Shown: piece by piece, positions 1 to 8,482 of the stretch | Position numbering within the stretch: position 1 is the first letter of the stretch | How the letters are laid out: every line of letters begins with the position of its first letter | Assembly: GCA_050309435.1 (NCBI GenBank) | Contig: JBNRMJ010000013.1 | Coordinates: 1 to 64,000, forward strand | Direction: 5' to 3' | DNA length: 64,000 nt | Source: CAYXVJ01 sp050309435 | GTDB taxonomy: Bacteria; Bacillota; Clostridia; Saccharofermentanales; Fastidiosipilaceae | Translations under genes and position numbers: made by a program | The notes under the pieces: model-generated | Told to the model about the DNA's origin: nothing | What the model saw: only the letters and a program-made list of their open reading frames with translations | The model's database searches: none

Positions 1-2
1 CC

Positions 3-1604
3 ACGAAGAAGGATATGGCCGAAACCTATCTGCCTGCCTTCGAAGCGGCGGTGAAGGAAGCCGGCGTGGAAGCGGTCATGGGCGCGTATAACCGCACGAA
101 CGGGGAACCCTGCTGCGGCAGCCATACTCTGCTCGAAGAGATACTTCGCGAGAAGTGGGGCTTCGAAGGTCATGTGGTTTCGGACTGCTGGGCGATCAAG
201 GACTTCCACGAGTTCCATCGCGTGACGAACTCCGCCCTGGAATCGGTTGCCCTGGCGCTCAATAACGGCACGGATCTGAACTGCGGAAATCTCTTCGCTT
301 TACTCGGCGAAGCGGTCCGGAGCGGTCTGGTTTCGGAAGAGCGCTTGAATGAAGCCGTCGAGCGCCTGATGCTCAGCCGCATGAAGCTGGGCCTGCTGAA
401 CGACGAATCCGAGAAACCCTATGACGAAATTCCATACAGCGTGGTGGACTGTGAAGCACACCGGGCCTTGAACCGGAAAGCTGCCCGAGAAACGATCGTG
501 CTGTTGAAAAACAAGCCTTACGGAGAGCATAAAGAGACCTTCCTGCCGCTCGAACGAAAGGAAGGCATGACCATCGGCGTGATCGGACCGAATGCCAACA
601 GCCGGGCGGCACTTGTCGGTAACTACGAAGGTACGGCTTCCCGCTATTACACGGTTCTCGAAGGAATTCAGGATCTGGCCGGACCCGGTATCCGCGTTTT
701 GACCAGTGAAGGATGTCATCTGTATAAAGACGGAATCAGCGGTCTGAGCGAAGGTGCCGATCGCGAGTCCGAAGTGCTCGCCGTCGCCGCAGAGAGTGAC
801 GTCATCGTTGCCGTCATGGGACTGGATGCCAGTATCGAAGGAGAAGAAGGGGATACCGGAAACGAGTTTGGCAGCGGTGATAAGGATACACTTTCACTGC
901 CGGGTCAGCAGAATCGTATTCTCGAACTCCTGCGCGAGAGCGGAAAACCCGTGGTTCTCGTGATCTTGAGCGGCAGCGCGATCGCCGTGCCGGAAGAGGA
1001 TGAATCCGACGCCGTTCCCGCCATCATCTGGGCCGGCTACCCGGGAAGCTACGGCGGCAGAGCCCTGGCCGAGATTCTCTTCGGAGACGCATCGCCTGGC
1101 GCGAAGTTACCCGTGACCTTCTACCGGACCAGCGAAGAGCTGCCGGATTTCGAAGACTACAATATGGAGGGTCGTACCTATCGCTACATGAAGACCGAAG
1201 CGCTTTATCCCTTCGGTTACGGCCTGACTTACAGCCGTTTCGAGCTGGAAGCAGAAACCACCGGTACGAAAGTGCCCGCAGAAGGCGAGACGCTGGATAT
1301 TCGTGTGAAAGTATCGAACAGTGGATCAATGGCTGCAGCCGAAACCGTTCAGATTTATGTAAGGTCTTCGGAGGAAAACGCACCGAATCACGCACTCAAG
1401 AACTTCGCCAAGGTGAGACTCGAAGCCGGGGAATCAAGCGAAATCATGCTGAAGCTCGATCGTACGGCATTCGAACTCTTTGACGAGGATGGCGAGGCTT
1501 ATGTTCCCGACAGCCCCTTTACGGTTTTCGCAGGTTTCACTCAGCCCGACAAGCGCAGCGTCGAACTGACGAATCAAAAGCCCGTTTCTTTTACCATAGG
1601 CTAA
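3..1604 (+). CDS. GH3 family beta-glycosidase, C-terminal part (cut by window start)
   Basis: The reading frame is open from base 3, so the true start lies outside the window. What remains is the end of the GH3 TIM barrel, the alpha/beta sandwich domain and a C-terminal fibronectin III-like domain, in the usual GH3 order. The nucleophile region is visible as VVSDCW, with the candidate catalytic Asp about 57 residues after the first Met at base 15. LYPFGYGLTYSRF marks entry into the FnIII-like domain. GH3 enzymes release terminal beta-linked glucose, xylose or arabinose, and the exact sugar cannot be read here. No signal peptide can be assessed. A strong terminator follows at 1641. The family call is secure and the substrate is open. 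Confidence 0.93.
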   Translation, partial: TKKDMAETYLPAFEAAVKEAGVEAVMGAYNRTNGEPCCGSHTLLEEILREKWGFEGHVVSDCWAIKDFHEFHRVTNSALESVALALNNGTDLNCGNLFALLGEAVRSGLVSEERLNEAVERLMLSRMKLGLLNDESEKPYDEIPYSVVDCEAHRALNRKAARETIVLLKNKPYGEHKETFLPLERKEGMTIGVIGPNANSRAALVGNYEGTASRYYTVLEGIQDLAGPGIRVLTSEGCHLYKDGISGLSEGADRESEVLAVAAESDVIVAVMGLDASIEGEEGDTGNEFGSGDKDTLSLPGQQNRILELLRESGKPVVLVILSGSAIAVPEEDESDAVPAIIWAGYPGSYGGRALAEILFGDASPGAKLPVTFYRTSEELPDFEDYNMEGRTYRYMKTEALYPFGYGLTYSRFELEAETTGTKVPAEGETLDIRVKVSNSGSMAAAETVQIYVRSSEENAPNHALKNFAKVRLEAGESSEIMLKLDRTAFELFDEDGEAYVPDSPFTVFAGFTQPDKRSVELTNQKPVSFTIG

Positions 1605-1640
1605 ATCCGTTCGCCTGAATTCACCTGTAATCACTCTGAT

Positions 1641-1675
1641 AAAGCGTTTTACCTTCAGCGGTAAGACGCTTTTTT
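1641..1675 (+). terminator. Rho-independent terminator after the GH3 gene
   Basis: AAGCGTTTTACC pairs with GGTAAGACGCTT across a short loop, allowing one G-U pair, and is followed by a run of T. It lies 36 bases after the GH3 stop codon and separates that gene from the fucose genes. Confidence 0.9.
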
Positions 1676-1790
1676 GATCGCCGGAAGTCGGTATAAGAGG
1701 ATCTGTTAACATGCTCATGAAACGAAATGAAACAAAATGGGCCAATTCCGACCGGGAGTCCGATCAATGCCGGAAATCATTGGCGTTTGC

Positions 1791-1818
1791 TTAAGATAAG
1801 AAACTTACATGCTATAAT
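1791..1818 (+). promoter_or_regulatory. Probable extended -10 promoter of the fucose genes
   Basis: TGCTATAAT at 1810-1818 is a perfect -10 hexamer with the TG extension. The -35 is poor: TTAAGA at 1791 gives a 16-base spacer. The -10 is 69 bases upstream of fucI and downstream of the GH3 terminator. Bases 1676-1790 hold nothing else I can support. Confidence 0.55.
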
Positions 1819-1887
1819 CTAGGTGAAATCGACCAGTTTGGTTCAGATGCAATCCTAAGCCCGAATTATTGTGCAGGAGGAATTTCC

Positions 1888-3684
1888 ATGTCTGATGAAA
1901 AGAAGAACTATCCTTTAATCGGTATTCGCCCGACGATCGACGGACGTCAAGGCGGTATCCGCGAGTCTCTCGAAGAAAAAACGATGGCGATGGCACGTGC
2001 GGCCAAGGAGCTGATCGAGTCCAATCTTCGTTATGCCGACGGTACGCCGGTTCGCTGCGTGGTCGCGGATCGCACCATCGGAGGCCGGGGAGATGCCGGC
2101 CGTGTGACGGATCAGTTTACCGGTTTGAACGTCGTAGCGACCCTGGCTGTGTCGCCTAGCTGGTGCTACAGCACGGAAGTAATCGATCTGGATCCTGCGA
2201 CGATTAAGGCGGTTTGGGGCTTTAACGGAACGGAGCGTCCGGGTGCCGTCTTCCTGGCGGCGGCGATGTCCGGTTTCGCTCAGCGCGGCCTGCCGGCTTT
2301 CTCGATCTACGGTCATGATGTCCAGGATCTGGATGACAACTCTATTCCCGAAGACGTCGCGGAGAAACTCTTGCGCTGGGCTAAAGCCGCTTATGCCGTC
2401 GGACAGATGAAGGGTAAGTCTTATGTTGCGATCGGAAGCTCCTGCATGGGCATTGCCGGATCGCAAATCGATCCTCTCATGATGCAGCAATACTTCGGCC
2501 TGAGCACCGAATTCGTTGACATGACCGAAATTCTGCGTCGCATGACCCTCGAGATCTACGATAAGGAAGAGTACGAGAAAGCGCTTGCCTGGATTAAAGA
2601 GAACTGCCCGGAAGGATTCGACGTCAATGCCGGTAAAGAGCTATCCGATATCGTTTTGCGTTCCAAGGTGATTCCCGCCGATCAGGACTGGGATTTCATC
2701 GCCAGGCAGTCCGTTATTATCAGAGACATTCTCTTTGGAAACGAGAAACTGGCCGAACTCGGCTGGCACGAAGAGACTCGCGGCCGTAATGCGATTGCCG
2801 GCGGTTTCCAGGGACAGCGTCAGTGGACGGACTGGCTGCCCAACTGCGACTTCGAAGAAGCAATCATGGCTTCGACCTTCGACTGGAACGGCGCCAGACA
2901 GCCTACGGCCTTTGCCACGGAGAATGACGCGCTGAACGGGATTTCCATGTTGCTCGGAACCTTGATCACGAATAAAGCTCCGATCTTCTCGGATGTGCGC
3001 ACCTACTGGAGCCCCGAAGCGGTTCGCCGCGTGACAGGTCATGAGTTGACCGGTAAAGCCGCCAACGGCATGATTCATCTGATTAACTCCGGCGCGACCT
3101 GCCTGGATGCCACAGGTCAAGCGAGGGATGCCGAAGGTAACGGGGTCATGAAGGAATTCTGGAACATGACCGAAGAGGATATCAAGGCCTGTCTGGAAGC
3201 AACGGACTGGTGCCGTGCCAACTACGAGTATTTCCGCGGCGGCGGCTTCTCGTCTCACTTCAAGACGGCGGCCGAAATGCCCCTGACCATGATTCGCCTG
3301 AATCTGACTGCCGGCAGCGGTCCGAGCCTGCAGATCGTGGAAGGATACACGGTTGATGTACCGAAGGAAATCCATGACGTGCTCGACGAGCGGACGGATC
3401 GCACCTGGCCGACCACCTGGTTTGCTCCCAATATCGGAGCTGCAGGCTGCGAGACGGTATATGACGTGATGAGCCGCTGGGGTGCAAATCACGGCGCATT
3501 GGTTTACGGTCATGTCGGTGACGACCTGATCACACTGGCCTCGATGCTGCGTATCCCCGTCGCTTTGCATAACGTGTCGAACGAACGGATCTTCCGTCCT
3601 CATGTCTATTCGACTTTTGGTACCAAGGATCCGGAGTCTGCGGACTTCCGTGCTTCGGCTGTTTACGGCCCTTTATATAAGTAA
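1888..3684 (+). CDS. fucI: L-fucose isomerase
   Basis: Interconverts L-fucose and L-fuculose in the cytoplasm, the first step of fucose breakdown. At 598 residues it matches the family length (about 590). It opens with the characteristic IGIRPTIDGRQGG. GFQGQRQWTDW lies near residues 305-315 and ATEND near 342, the regions that carry the Mn-binding Glu and Asp in the E. coli enzyme. HGALVYGHVGDD near the C-terminus holds candidate metal-binding His residues. AGGAGG at 1875-1880 sets the ATG start. fucA follows after 74 bases on the same strand, separated by a strong stem-loop. No fuculokinase gene is in the window, so the phosphorylation step between FucI and FucA must be encoded elsewhere. 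Confidence 0.97.
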   Translation: MSDEKKNYPLIGIRPTIDGRQGGIRESLEEKTMAMARAAKELIESNLRYADGTPVRCVVADRTIGGRGDAGRVTDQFTGLNVVATLAVSPSWCYSTEVIDLDPATIKAVWGFNGTERPGAVFLAAAMSGFAQRGLPAFSIYGHDVQDLDDNSIPEDVAEKLLRWAKAAYAVGQMKGKSYVAIGSSCMGIAGSQIDPLMMQQYFGLSTEFVDMTEILRRMTLEIYDKEEYEKALAWIKENCPEGFDVNAGKELSDIVLRSKVIPADQDWDFIARQSVIIRDILFGNEKLAELGWHEETRGRNAIAGGFQGQRQWTDWLPNCDFEEAIMASTFDWNGARQPTAFATENDALNGISMLLGTLITNKAPIFSDVRTYWSPEAVRRVTGHELTGKAANGMIHLINSGATCLDATGQARDAEGNGVMKEFWNMTEEDIKACLEATDWCRANYEYFRGGGFSSHFKTAAEMPLTMIRLNLTAGSGPSLQIVEGYTVDVPKEIHDVLDERTDRTWPTTWFAPNIGAAGCETVYDVMSRWGANHGALVYGHVGDDLITLASMLRIPVALHNVSNERIFRPHVYSTFGTKDPESADFRASAVYGPLYK

Positions 3685-3704
3685 GACCGATGATTCATTG
3701 ATTG

Positions 3705-3732
3705 GAGAATCCGGGTCAAGGCCCGGATTCTC
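3705..3732 (+). promoter_or_regulatory. Intercistronic stem-loop between fucI and fucA
   Basis: GAGAATCCGGG (3705-3715) and CCCGGATTCTC (3722-3732) form a perfect 11-bp stem with a 6-base loop. Only TTCTTTC follows, not a proper T-run. It starts 20 bases after the fucI stop and ends 26 bases before the fucA start. It could be a partial terminator or a 3' stabiliser that lowers FucA output relative to FucI. Confidence 0.8.
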
Positions 3733-3758
3733 TTCTTTCAGACAAGGAGCAGCTTTTC

Positions 3759-4409
3759 ATGAATGCCGATTTAATTCGCGAGGAACTTATCCTCTATGGC
3801 AATAAACTGATCGAACATGACATGACGAAAGGAACGGGCGGCAATCTCAGCGTTTATGATCGCGAGGCGGGCCTGATCTATATCACACCCAGCGGCATCG
3901 AGTTTGACCGTATCCAAAAAAACGATATCGTGGTCCTGGATATCGAGGGAAACATTGTCGAAGGACACCGCAAGCCATCCAGCGAATGGGCCATGCATCT
4001 GATCTTCTATCAGAACCGCAGCGATATCGACGCTGTGATTCATGCCCACACAACTTACAGTACCGTCTTCGCCTGTTTGAATCAGGATCTTCCGGCCAGT
4101 CACTATATGCTCGCCGTCGCGGGACCGAACGTTCGTTGTGCGCCTTATGCCGGTTTCGGCACCATGGAACTGGCTAAAAATGCGCTGGAAGGGATGGCGG
4201 AACGAAAAGCCGTTTTATTGGCAAATCACGGTATCATCGCCGGAGAATCGAGTCTGAAGCGAACCTTCAATGTTATCGAAGAAGTGGAATACTGTGCCCG
4301 TATCCATATCCTGGCCAGTTCCATCGGCAAGCCTGTGATCATAGACGATGCCGAAATGACCCATATGGCCGAACGTTTCAAGTGCTACGGTCAGCCGATC
4401 GAAGACTGA
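3759..4409 (+). CDS. fucA: L-fuculose-1-phosphate aldolase (class II)
   Basis: Cleaves L-fuculose 1-phosphate to dihydroxyacetone phosphate and L-lactaldehyde, a zinc-dependent cytoplasmic reaction. The protein has 216 residues against 215 in E. coli. Glu76 and His95, His97 and His157 (in SSEWAMH, HAHTTYS and LANHGI) match the catalytic Glu and zinc-binding His positions of class II aldolases. TGGNLSV near residue 26 is the phosphate-binding region. The frame is open further upstream to 3702, but AAGGAG at 3744-3749 places the start at the ATG at 3759. Members of this family also act on rhamnulose or ribulose phosphates, and the neighbouring fucI supports fuculose. Confidence 0.93.
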   Translation: MNADLIREELILYGNKLIEHDMTKGTGGNLSVYDREAGLIYITPSGIEFDRIQKNDIVVLDIEGNIVEGHRKPSSEWAMHLIFYQNRSDIDAVIHAHTTYSTVFACLNQDLPASHYMLAVAGPNVRCAPYAGFGTMELAKNALEGMAERKAVLLANHGIIAGESSLKRTFNVIEEVEYCARIHILASSIGKPVIIDDAEMTHMAERFKCYGQPIED

Positions 4410-4444
4410 ATTCGAAAGGGCTTCACGGGATTGCTATCACTTCC

Positions 4445-4473
4445 TTGTATTTTTTTCTGCCTAAGGGTATAAT
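4445..4473 (+). promoter_or_regulatory. Promoter of tRNA-Arg
   Basis: TTGTAT at 4445-4450 and TATAAT at 4468-4473 with a 17-base spacer, ending 32 bases before the tRNA. Confidence 0.7.
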
Positions 4474-4505
4474 TTCACATGCTCTGAAGCCGGGCTTCAG
4501 GCACT

Positions 4506-4580
4506 GCCTCGGTGGCCTAATGGATAAGGCAACAGTTTCCGAAGCTGTTGATACAGGTTCGATCCCTGTCCGAGGCACCA
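4506..4580 (+). tRNA. tRNA-Arg (anticodon CCG)
   Basis: A full cloverleaf can be folded: acceptor GCCTCGG with CCGAGGC, D-arm GCCT/AGGC, anticodon loop TTCCGAA on the ACAGT/GCTGT stem, and T-arm loop TTCGATC. CCA is encoded. It reads the codon CGG. It has its own promoter and terminator. Confidence 0.97.
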
Positions 4581-4591
4581 GATAATGAATC

Positions 4592-4629
4592 AACTGTCGT
4601 CAAGCTTTTCGCTTTGACGGCAGTTTTTT
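4592..4629 (+). terminator. Terminator of tRNA-Arg
   Basis: AACTGTCGTCAAGC and GCTTTGACGGCAGTT form a nearly complete stem around TTTTC, and the 3' arm runs into six T. Confidence 0.9.
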
Positions 4630-4738
4630 GTTACCCGTGAGGTGCATGCCCCCTGTGCAAAAGAGTTTGTAAAGGAGCCTTTCGAGGCGGCAATCACATG
4701 CCGCCAACGAAGTGGCGATTCTGTGTCATAATGGAGTC

Positions 4739-5032
4739 ATGAATTATCGTGTATTAATCCTGGATGTCGAGATCAGGCTACCCTTTGCCATGTCGCTGAA
4801 AGATAAGCGTCAAGTCCGCCTGCGCCTGACAGAGCGCCTTAAGAATCAGTATAATGTTTCCGTGGCGGAAGTAGGTAGCCGGGACAAATGGCAACGTTTG
4901 GACCTGGCTATTGCTTATGTGGCCCTGAATCAAAGCACGGCCGAAGAAATGAGAGATAAACTGATGAATGCGATGGATTCTCTGCTGGCGTCGGAAGCAG
5001 AAATTACTGCCTGGAATGCGGATATCATCTGA
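4739..5032 (+). CDS. DUF503 (YlxP-like) family protein
   Basis: A 97-residue protein with the DUF503 signature: an N-terminal strand, then SLKDKRQVRLRLTERLKNQYNVSVAEVG, then the conserved AIAYVA segment. This small ferredoxin-like fold family is widespread in Bacillota, often near translation or ribosome-maturation genes, and its molecular role is not settled. GGAG just upstream favours the ATG at 4739 over an in-frame ATG at 4712. Its stop codon overlaps the next start by one base (TGATG), so the two are probably translationally coupled. Confidence 0.88.
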   Translation: MNYRVLILDVEIRLPFAMSLKDKRQVRLRLTERLKNQYNVSVAEVGSRDKWQRLDLAIAYVALNQSTAEEMRDKLMNAMDSLLASEAEITAWNADII

Positions 5033-5829
5033 TGTTGCGAGATAACACATTAACGATTACAGAGGAAGAACAACTTCGTTTTAAAGCATGCTGCGAGACC
5101 TATCATGAACTTGCGCGAGAGAGTGCCGGCATCGGTACGCTCGGTGAGAAGACGCTTCATGCCATCCTAAAACTCTATCTGGAACCTGATACCTCCAGGC
5201 ACGAACAGGCAACGCACGGCTTTGTCGTGGATATTCTGAACGAAAACGGAGTGACTGAAATTCAAACGGCAGGCTTTAATCGTTTGCGACGTAAGATCGA
5301 CCGTTTTCTGCCTGAGCTTCCCCTGAGAATTATCTATCCCGTTCCCGCGAAAAAGTACATCAGCTGGTTTGATCCCTCCACCGGAGAAGAACTCGGCCGG
5401 CGTCTCTCGCCGAAACGCGGAAGCCGCAGCGATGCTATCTTTGAATTGTATAAGATCCGACCCTGGCTGCTTGAAGCGGGTCTTCGCATCGAATTGTTCT
5501 ATATCGATGTGGAAGAACATCGCCTAAAGGACGGTTGGGACAAGAGTCAGAAGAGAGGTTCCACAAGAGTCGATCGCCTGCCGGTCGGGCTGGACCGCAT
5601 CGAAGTTCTGGCAACTCCGGAAGACTATCTCTCTTTCGTGCCGAAAGCTCTCCCCGAAGCGTTTACGGTAAAGAACTTTGCCAAAGCCGGTAAATATACC
5701 ATTCGAAACGCACAGACCATCCTTCGGATTTTAAGGGACTTCGGTTTAGTTGAATTAGCGGGAAAAGAAGGTCGGGCTTTTTTGTATCAGCTGAATGAAC
5801 AAAGGACGTGCCTTAAAATTTACGATTGA
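5032..5829 (+). CDS. Uncharacterised protein with nuclease-like core and C-terminal winged helix
   Basis: 265 residues; I do not recognise a named family. Around residues 65-85 the pattern GFVVDILN...VTEIQTAGF (Asp on one strand, then E-x-Q on the next) resembles the PD-(D/E)XK nuclease core with Gln in place of the usual Lys. A basic stretch (RLRRKIDRF) and a helical middle follow. The last 60 residues look like a winged helix (FTVKNFAKAGKYTIRNAQTILR...FGLVELAG). There is no signal peptide or membrane segment, so it is likely cytoplasmic. It is coupled to the DUF503 gene. The nuclease reading is an inference from one motif and needs a structure search. Confidence 0.6.
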   Translation: MLRDNTLTITEEEQLRFKACCETYHELARESAGIGTLGEKTLHAILKLYLEPDTSRHEQATHGFVVDILNENGVTEIQTAGFNRLRRKIDRFLPELPLRIIYPVPAKKYISWFDPSTGEELGRRLSPKRGSRSDAIFELYKIRPWLLEAGLRIELFYIDVEEHRLKDGWDKSQKRGSTRVDRLPVGLDRIEVLATPEDYLSFVPKALPEAFTVKNFAKAGKYTIRNAQTILRILRDFGLVELAGKEGRAFLYQLNEQRTCLKIYD

Positions 5830-5896
5830 AACATGTTTCTGCCGGCTTTAACCCGTGAAATCCCATTGATTACGTGATACCATAGTAAAAGGTTTA

Positions 5897-5914
5897 GAAA
5901 ACGATTTCGTTTTC
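5897..5914 (+). promoter_or_regulatory. Candidate LacI-type operator before the permuted GH3 gene
   Basis: GAAAACG and CGTTTTC form a perfect 7-bp inverted repeat around ATTT, 24 bases before the start codon of the GH3 gene. Symmetry, length and CG-containing arms resemble LacI/GalR-family operators common before glycosidase genes. No such regulator is in the window. Confidence 0.45.
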
Positions 5915-5938
5915 CAATGTGATCGACAGGAGGAAAAT

Positions 5939-8395
5939 ATGTTGTCATCTAATTTAGACGCCAGGGATACCGAGATTAATTCGGTCATCCAAAGAGATGA
6001 GTCCAACGAGTTAAGCCAGGAGACAGGTGCATCCCCGCTGGGTGAATACTACATTACTCCCGGAATGCCGGCTTTACTTCGTCAGAGCGCCGCAGAAGGC
6101 CTCGTTTTACTGAAAAACAATGGTGTATTGCCTCTTGATCCCGAGAAAGTCATTTCTGTTTTCGGGCGTTGTCAAAATGATTATTTCTATGTCGGTTACG
6201 GCAGCGGCGGCGATGTAAATCCGCCATATACCGTGAACCTCATGGATGGATTCAGGAATAATGACCAGGTTAAACTGAACGAAGAGCTTGCCGAGATCTA
6301 CAGACATTGGTCCGATCAGCCCGAAAACAAACCGTTTGAAGGTTATTGGGGCAACTGGCCCATGCACTATGATGAAATGCCTCTGGACGAAGAGCTGGTT
6401 GCCAAAGCGGCAAAACAGAGTCAAACGGCCATCGTTGTCATCGGACGGGCTGCAGGCGAAGATCGCGAGAGCCTGCTGGAGAAGGGCAGTTATTACCTGA
6501 CCGACGACGAGATCAAGATGCTTGATCTGGTAACAGATCGTTTCGGCGAAGTTGTCGTCTTGCTCGACTGCGGCAATATCATGGACCTGGCCTGGGTCGA
6601 AGGCTACGGCGATCGTATCTCCGCTCTTGTCTATGCCTGGCAGGGAGGTATGGAATCCGGTAATGCCCTGGTGGATGTCCTGACCGGTAAAGTTAACTTC
6701 AGCGGTCACCTTAGCGATACCATCGCCAGACATTACGAAGATTATCCGGCCAGCCGTTCGTTTGGCGACAAGATTTTCAATAACTACGAAGAAGATATCT
6801 ATGTCGGTTATCGTTATTTCGAAACCTTCGCCAAGGATAAGGTCTTATATCCTTTTGGCTTCGGTTTGTCTTATACCACGTTTAAGTACGAACTCCTGAA
6901 GTTTGAACATGAAGGAGATTTGACCAGAATTTCGATTCGCGTCACCAATACGGGTGATGCAGCCGGTAAAGCCGTCCCCCAGATCTATGTTTCGGCGCCG
7001 CAGGGTAAACTCGGTAAACCCGCCAAGGCTCTGGTAGCTTTCGCGAAAACAGATCTGCTCGAGGCAGATGCGTCGCAGACTTTTGATTTCTCGATCACAA
7101 ATTATGAGCTCTCGTCTTATGACGATGTCGGGAAAGCCGGTTATGAATCGGCTTATATCCTGGAGGCCGGTCTCTACAGCTTCCATTTAGGCGAAGATGT
7201 GGCATCGGCTCAACCCGTGGCATCCTTCGTCCAGGACGAAACGATTGTGATTCAAGAGCATGAACCGGTGTTCCCGGTTAAGGAAAGTTTCGGCCGCATG
7301 GTGCCCGGCAGTCTGGGAGAGAGGCAATATGAACATAACTGGGAGACTCTGCCTGCCAGAGAACTGAATTTGAGAGAACGCATCCAAAACCGCCTGCCCG
7401 AAGAACTGAAGGCGGATCTGCCGGATCGCCCGATCCATTTCTCGGAAGTCCTGAAAGATCCTGCTTTACTTGATGCGTTTATTCTGCAACTGGATAATGA
7501 ACAGCTCGAAGCTCTGACCCGCGGCGAAGGCGGCATGGGCAGCAAGCTCGGTACCCCGGGTAATGCCGGTGCTTTCGGCGGAATTATCGAATCGCTTCGC
7601 GAAAAGGGTGTCTTGCCGATTATCACGACGGACGGACCTGCGGGTATCAGACTGCAGCGCTACTGCTCGCTTCTGCCCTGTGGTACGGCTTTCGCCTGTT
7701 CCTGGAACACACCTCTGATTGAAGCGGTACATGAGAAGCTCGGCGAAGAGATGCTTTATCACGGAACCGATGTCATCCTCGGCCCGGGTATGAACATTCA
7801 CCGCAGCCCGCTGTGCGGACGCAACTTCGAGTATTTCTCGGAAGATCCGCTTCTGACCGGTAAGATGGCGGCCTCCGTGGTAAAAGGTGTTCAGAAAAAC
7901 GGTGTTGCGGCTTGTCCGAAGCACTTTGCCATGAATAATCAGGAAACCAATCGTAACTACCATGACACGAGAGTCTCCGAGCGTGCGGCCCGCGAGATTT
8001 ATCTGAAGGGTTTTGAAATCGTGGTGAAGGAAGCCGCACCGGATTTGATCATGACTTCCTATAACAAGATCAACGGTGTATGGGCTCATTACAATTACGA
8101 TCTGGCGACGACGGTTCTGCGTCATGAGTGGAATTTCGGCGGCATGATCGTTACCGACTGGTGGATGAGACAAGATACCAGTCCCGATTTCCCGAAACTG
8201 CGCGACAATGCTTACCGCGTACGTGCTCAGGTGGATGTCCTGATGCCCGGCGGCAGCAAGTTTACGGAGACGGAATATATTTCCGACGATACGCTCCTGG
8301 AATCTCTCGGCGAGGAAGACGGCATCAAACTAGCAGAACTCCAACGCACGGCGAAGAATGTGCTGCGTCATATCATCAAGCGTCATGCGAATTGA
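5939..8395 (+). CDS. Circularly permuted GH3 beta-glucosidase
   Basis: 818 residues, cytoplasmic (no signal peptide). The domain order is reversed relative to most GH3 enzymes. The alpha/beta sandwich comes first (EGLVLLKNNGVLPL at about residue 55), then the FnIII-like domain (LYPFGFGLSYTTF at about 303), and the TIM barrel last (TTDGPAGIRL, then GPGMNIHRSPLCGRNFEYFSEDP, then CPKHFAMNNQETNR). The nucleophile Asp is in MIVTDWW near residue 738. This order is known from a Ruminococcus albus-type beta-glucosidase group. It likely hydrolyses imported beta-glucosides. AGGAGG at 5928-5933 fixes the start, a LacI-like operator lies just upstream and a strong terminator follows. Confidence 0.93.
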   Translation: MLSSNLDARDTEINSVIQRDESNELSQETGASPLGEYYITPGMPALLRQSAAEGLVLLKNNGVLPLDPEKVISVFGRCQNDYFYVGYGSGGDVNPPYTVNLMDGFRNNDQVKLNEELAEIYRHWSDQPENKPFEGYWGNWPMHYDEMPLDEELVAKAAKQSQTAIVVIGRAAGEDRESLLEKGSYYLTDDEIKMLDLVTDRFGEVVVLLDCGNIMDLAWVEGYGDRISALVYAWQGGMESGNALVDVLTGKVNFSGHLSDTIARHYEDYPASRSFGDKIFNNYEEDIYVGYRYFETFAKDKVLYPFGFGLSYTTFKYELLKFEHEGDLTRISIRVTNTGDAAGKAVPQIYVSAPQGKLGKPAKALVAFAKTDLLEADASQTFDFSITNYELSSYDDVGKAGYESAYILEAGLYSFHLGEDVASAQPVASFVQDETIVIQEHEPVFPVKESFGRMVPGSLGERQYEHNWETLPARELNLRERIQNRLPEELKADLPDRPIHFSEVLKDPALLDAFILQLDNEQLEALTRGEGGMGSKLGTPGNAGAFGGIIESLREKGVLPIITTDGPAGIRLQRYCSLLPCGTAFACSWNTPLIEAVHEKLGEEMLYHGTDVILGPGMNIHRSPLCGRNFEYFSEDPLLTGKMAASVVKGVQKNGVAACPKHFAMNNQETNRNYHDTRVSERAAREIYLKGFEIVVKEAAPDLIMTSYNKINGVWAHYNYDLATTVLRHEWNFGGMIVTDWWMRQDTSPDFPKLRDNAYRVRAQVDVLMPGGSKFTETEYISDDTLLESLGEEDGIKLAELQRTAKNVLRHIIKRHAN

Positions 8396-8437
8396 GCTTT
8401 TTCGTAAATAACAGCGTTCATCTCTGAAAATCATCGT

Positions 8438-8482
8438 AACTGTCCGGAAATGTAACTAGTGCATTTCCGGGCAGTTCTTTTA
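8438..8482 (+). terminator. Terminator after the permuted GH3 gene
   Basis: AACTGTCCGGAAATG pairs with CATTTCCGGGCAGTT (one G-T pair), loop of 9 bases, then CTTTTA. Confidence 0.85.

Noticed and set aside
2641..3603. 320-codon open frame on the minus strand opposite fucI
   Set aside because: It lies fully inside fucI, which is highly conserved. The translated text has no domain and is rich in His, Arg and Gln, as expected from an antisense frame of a GC-biased gene.
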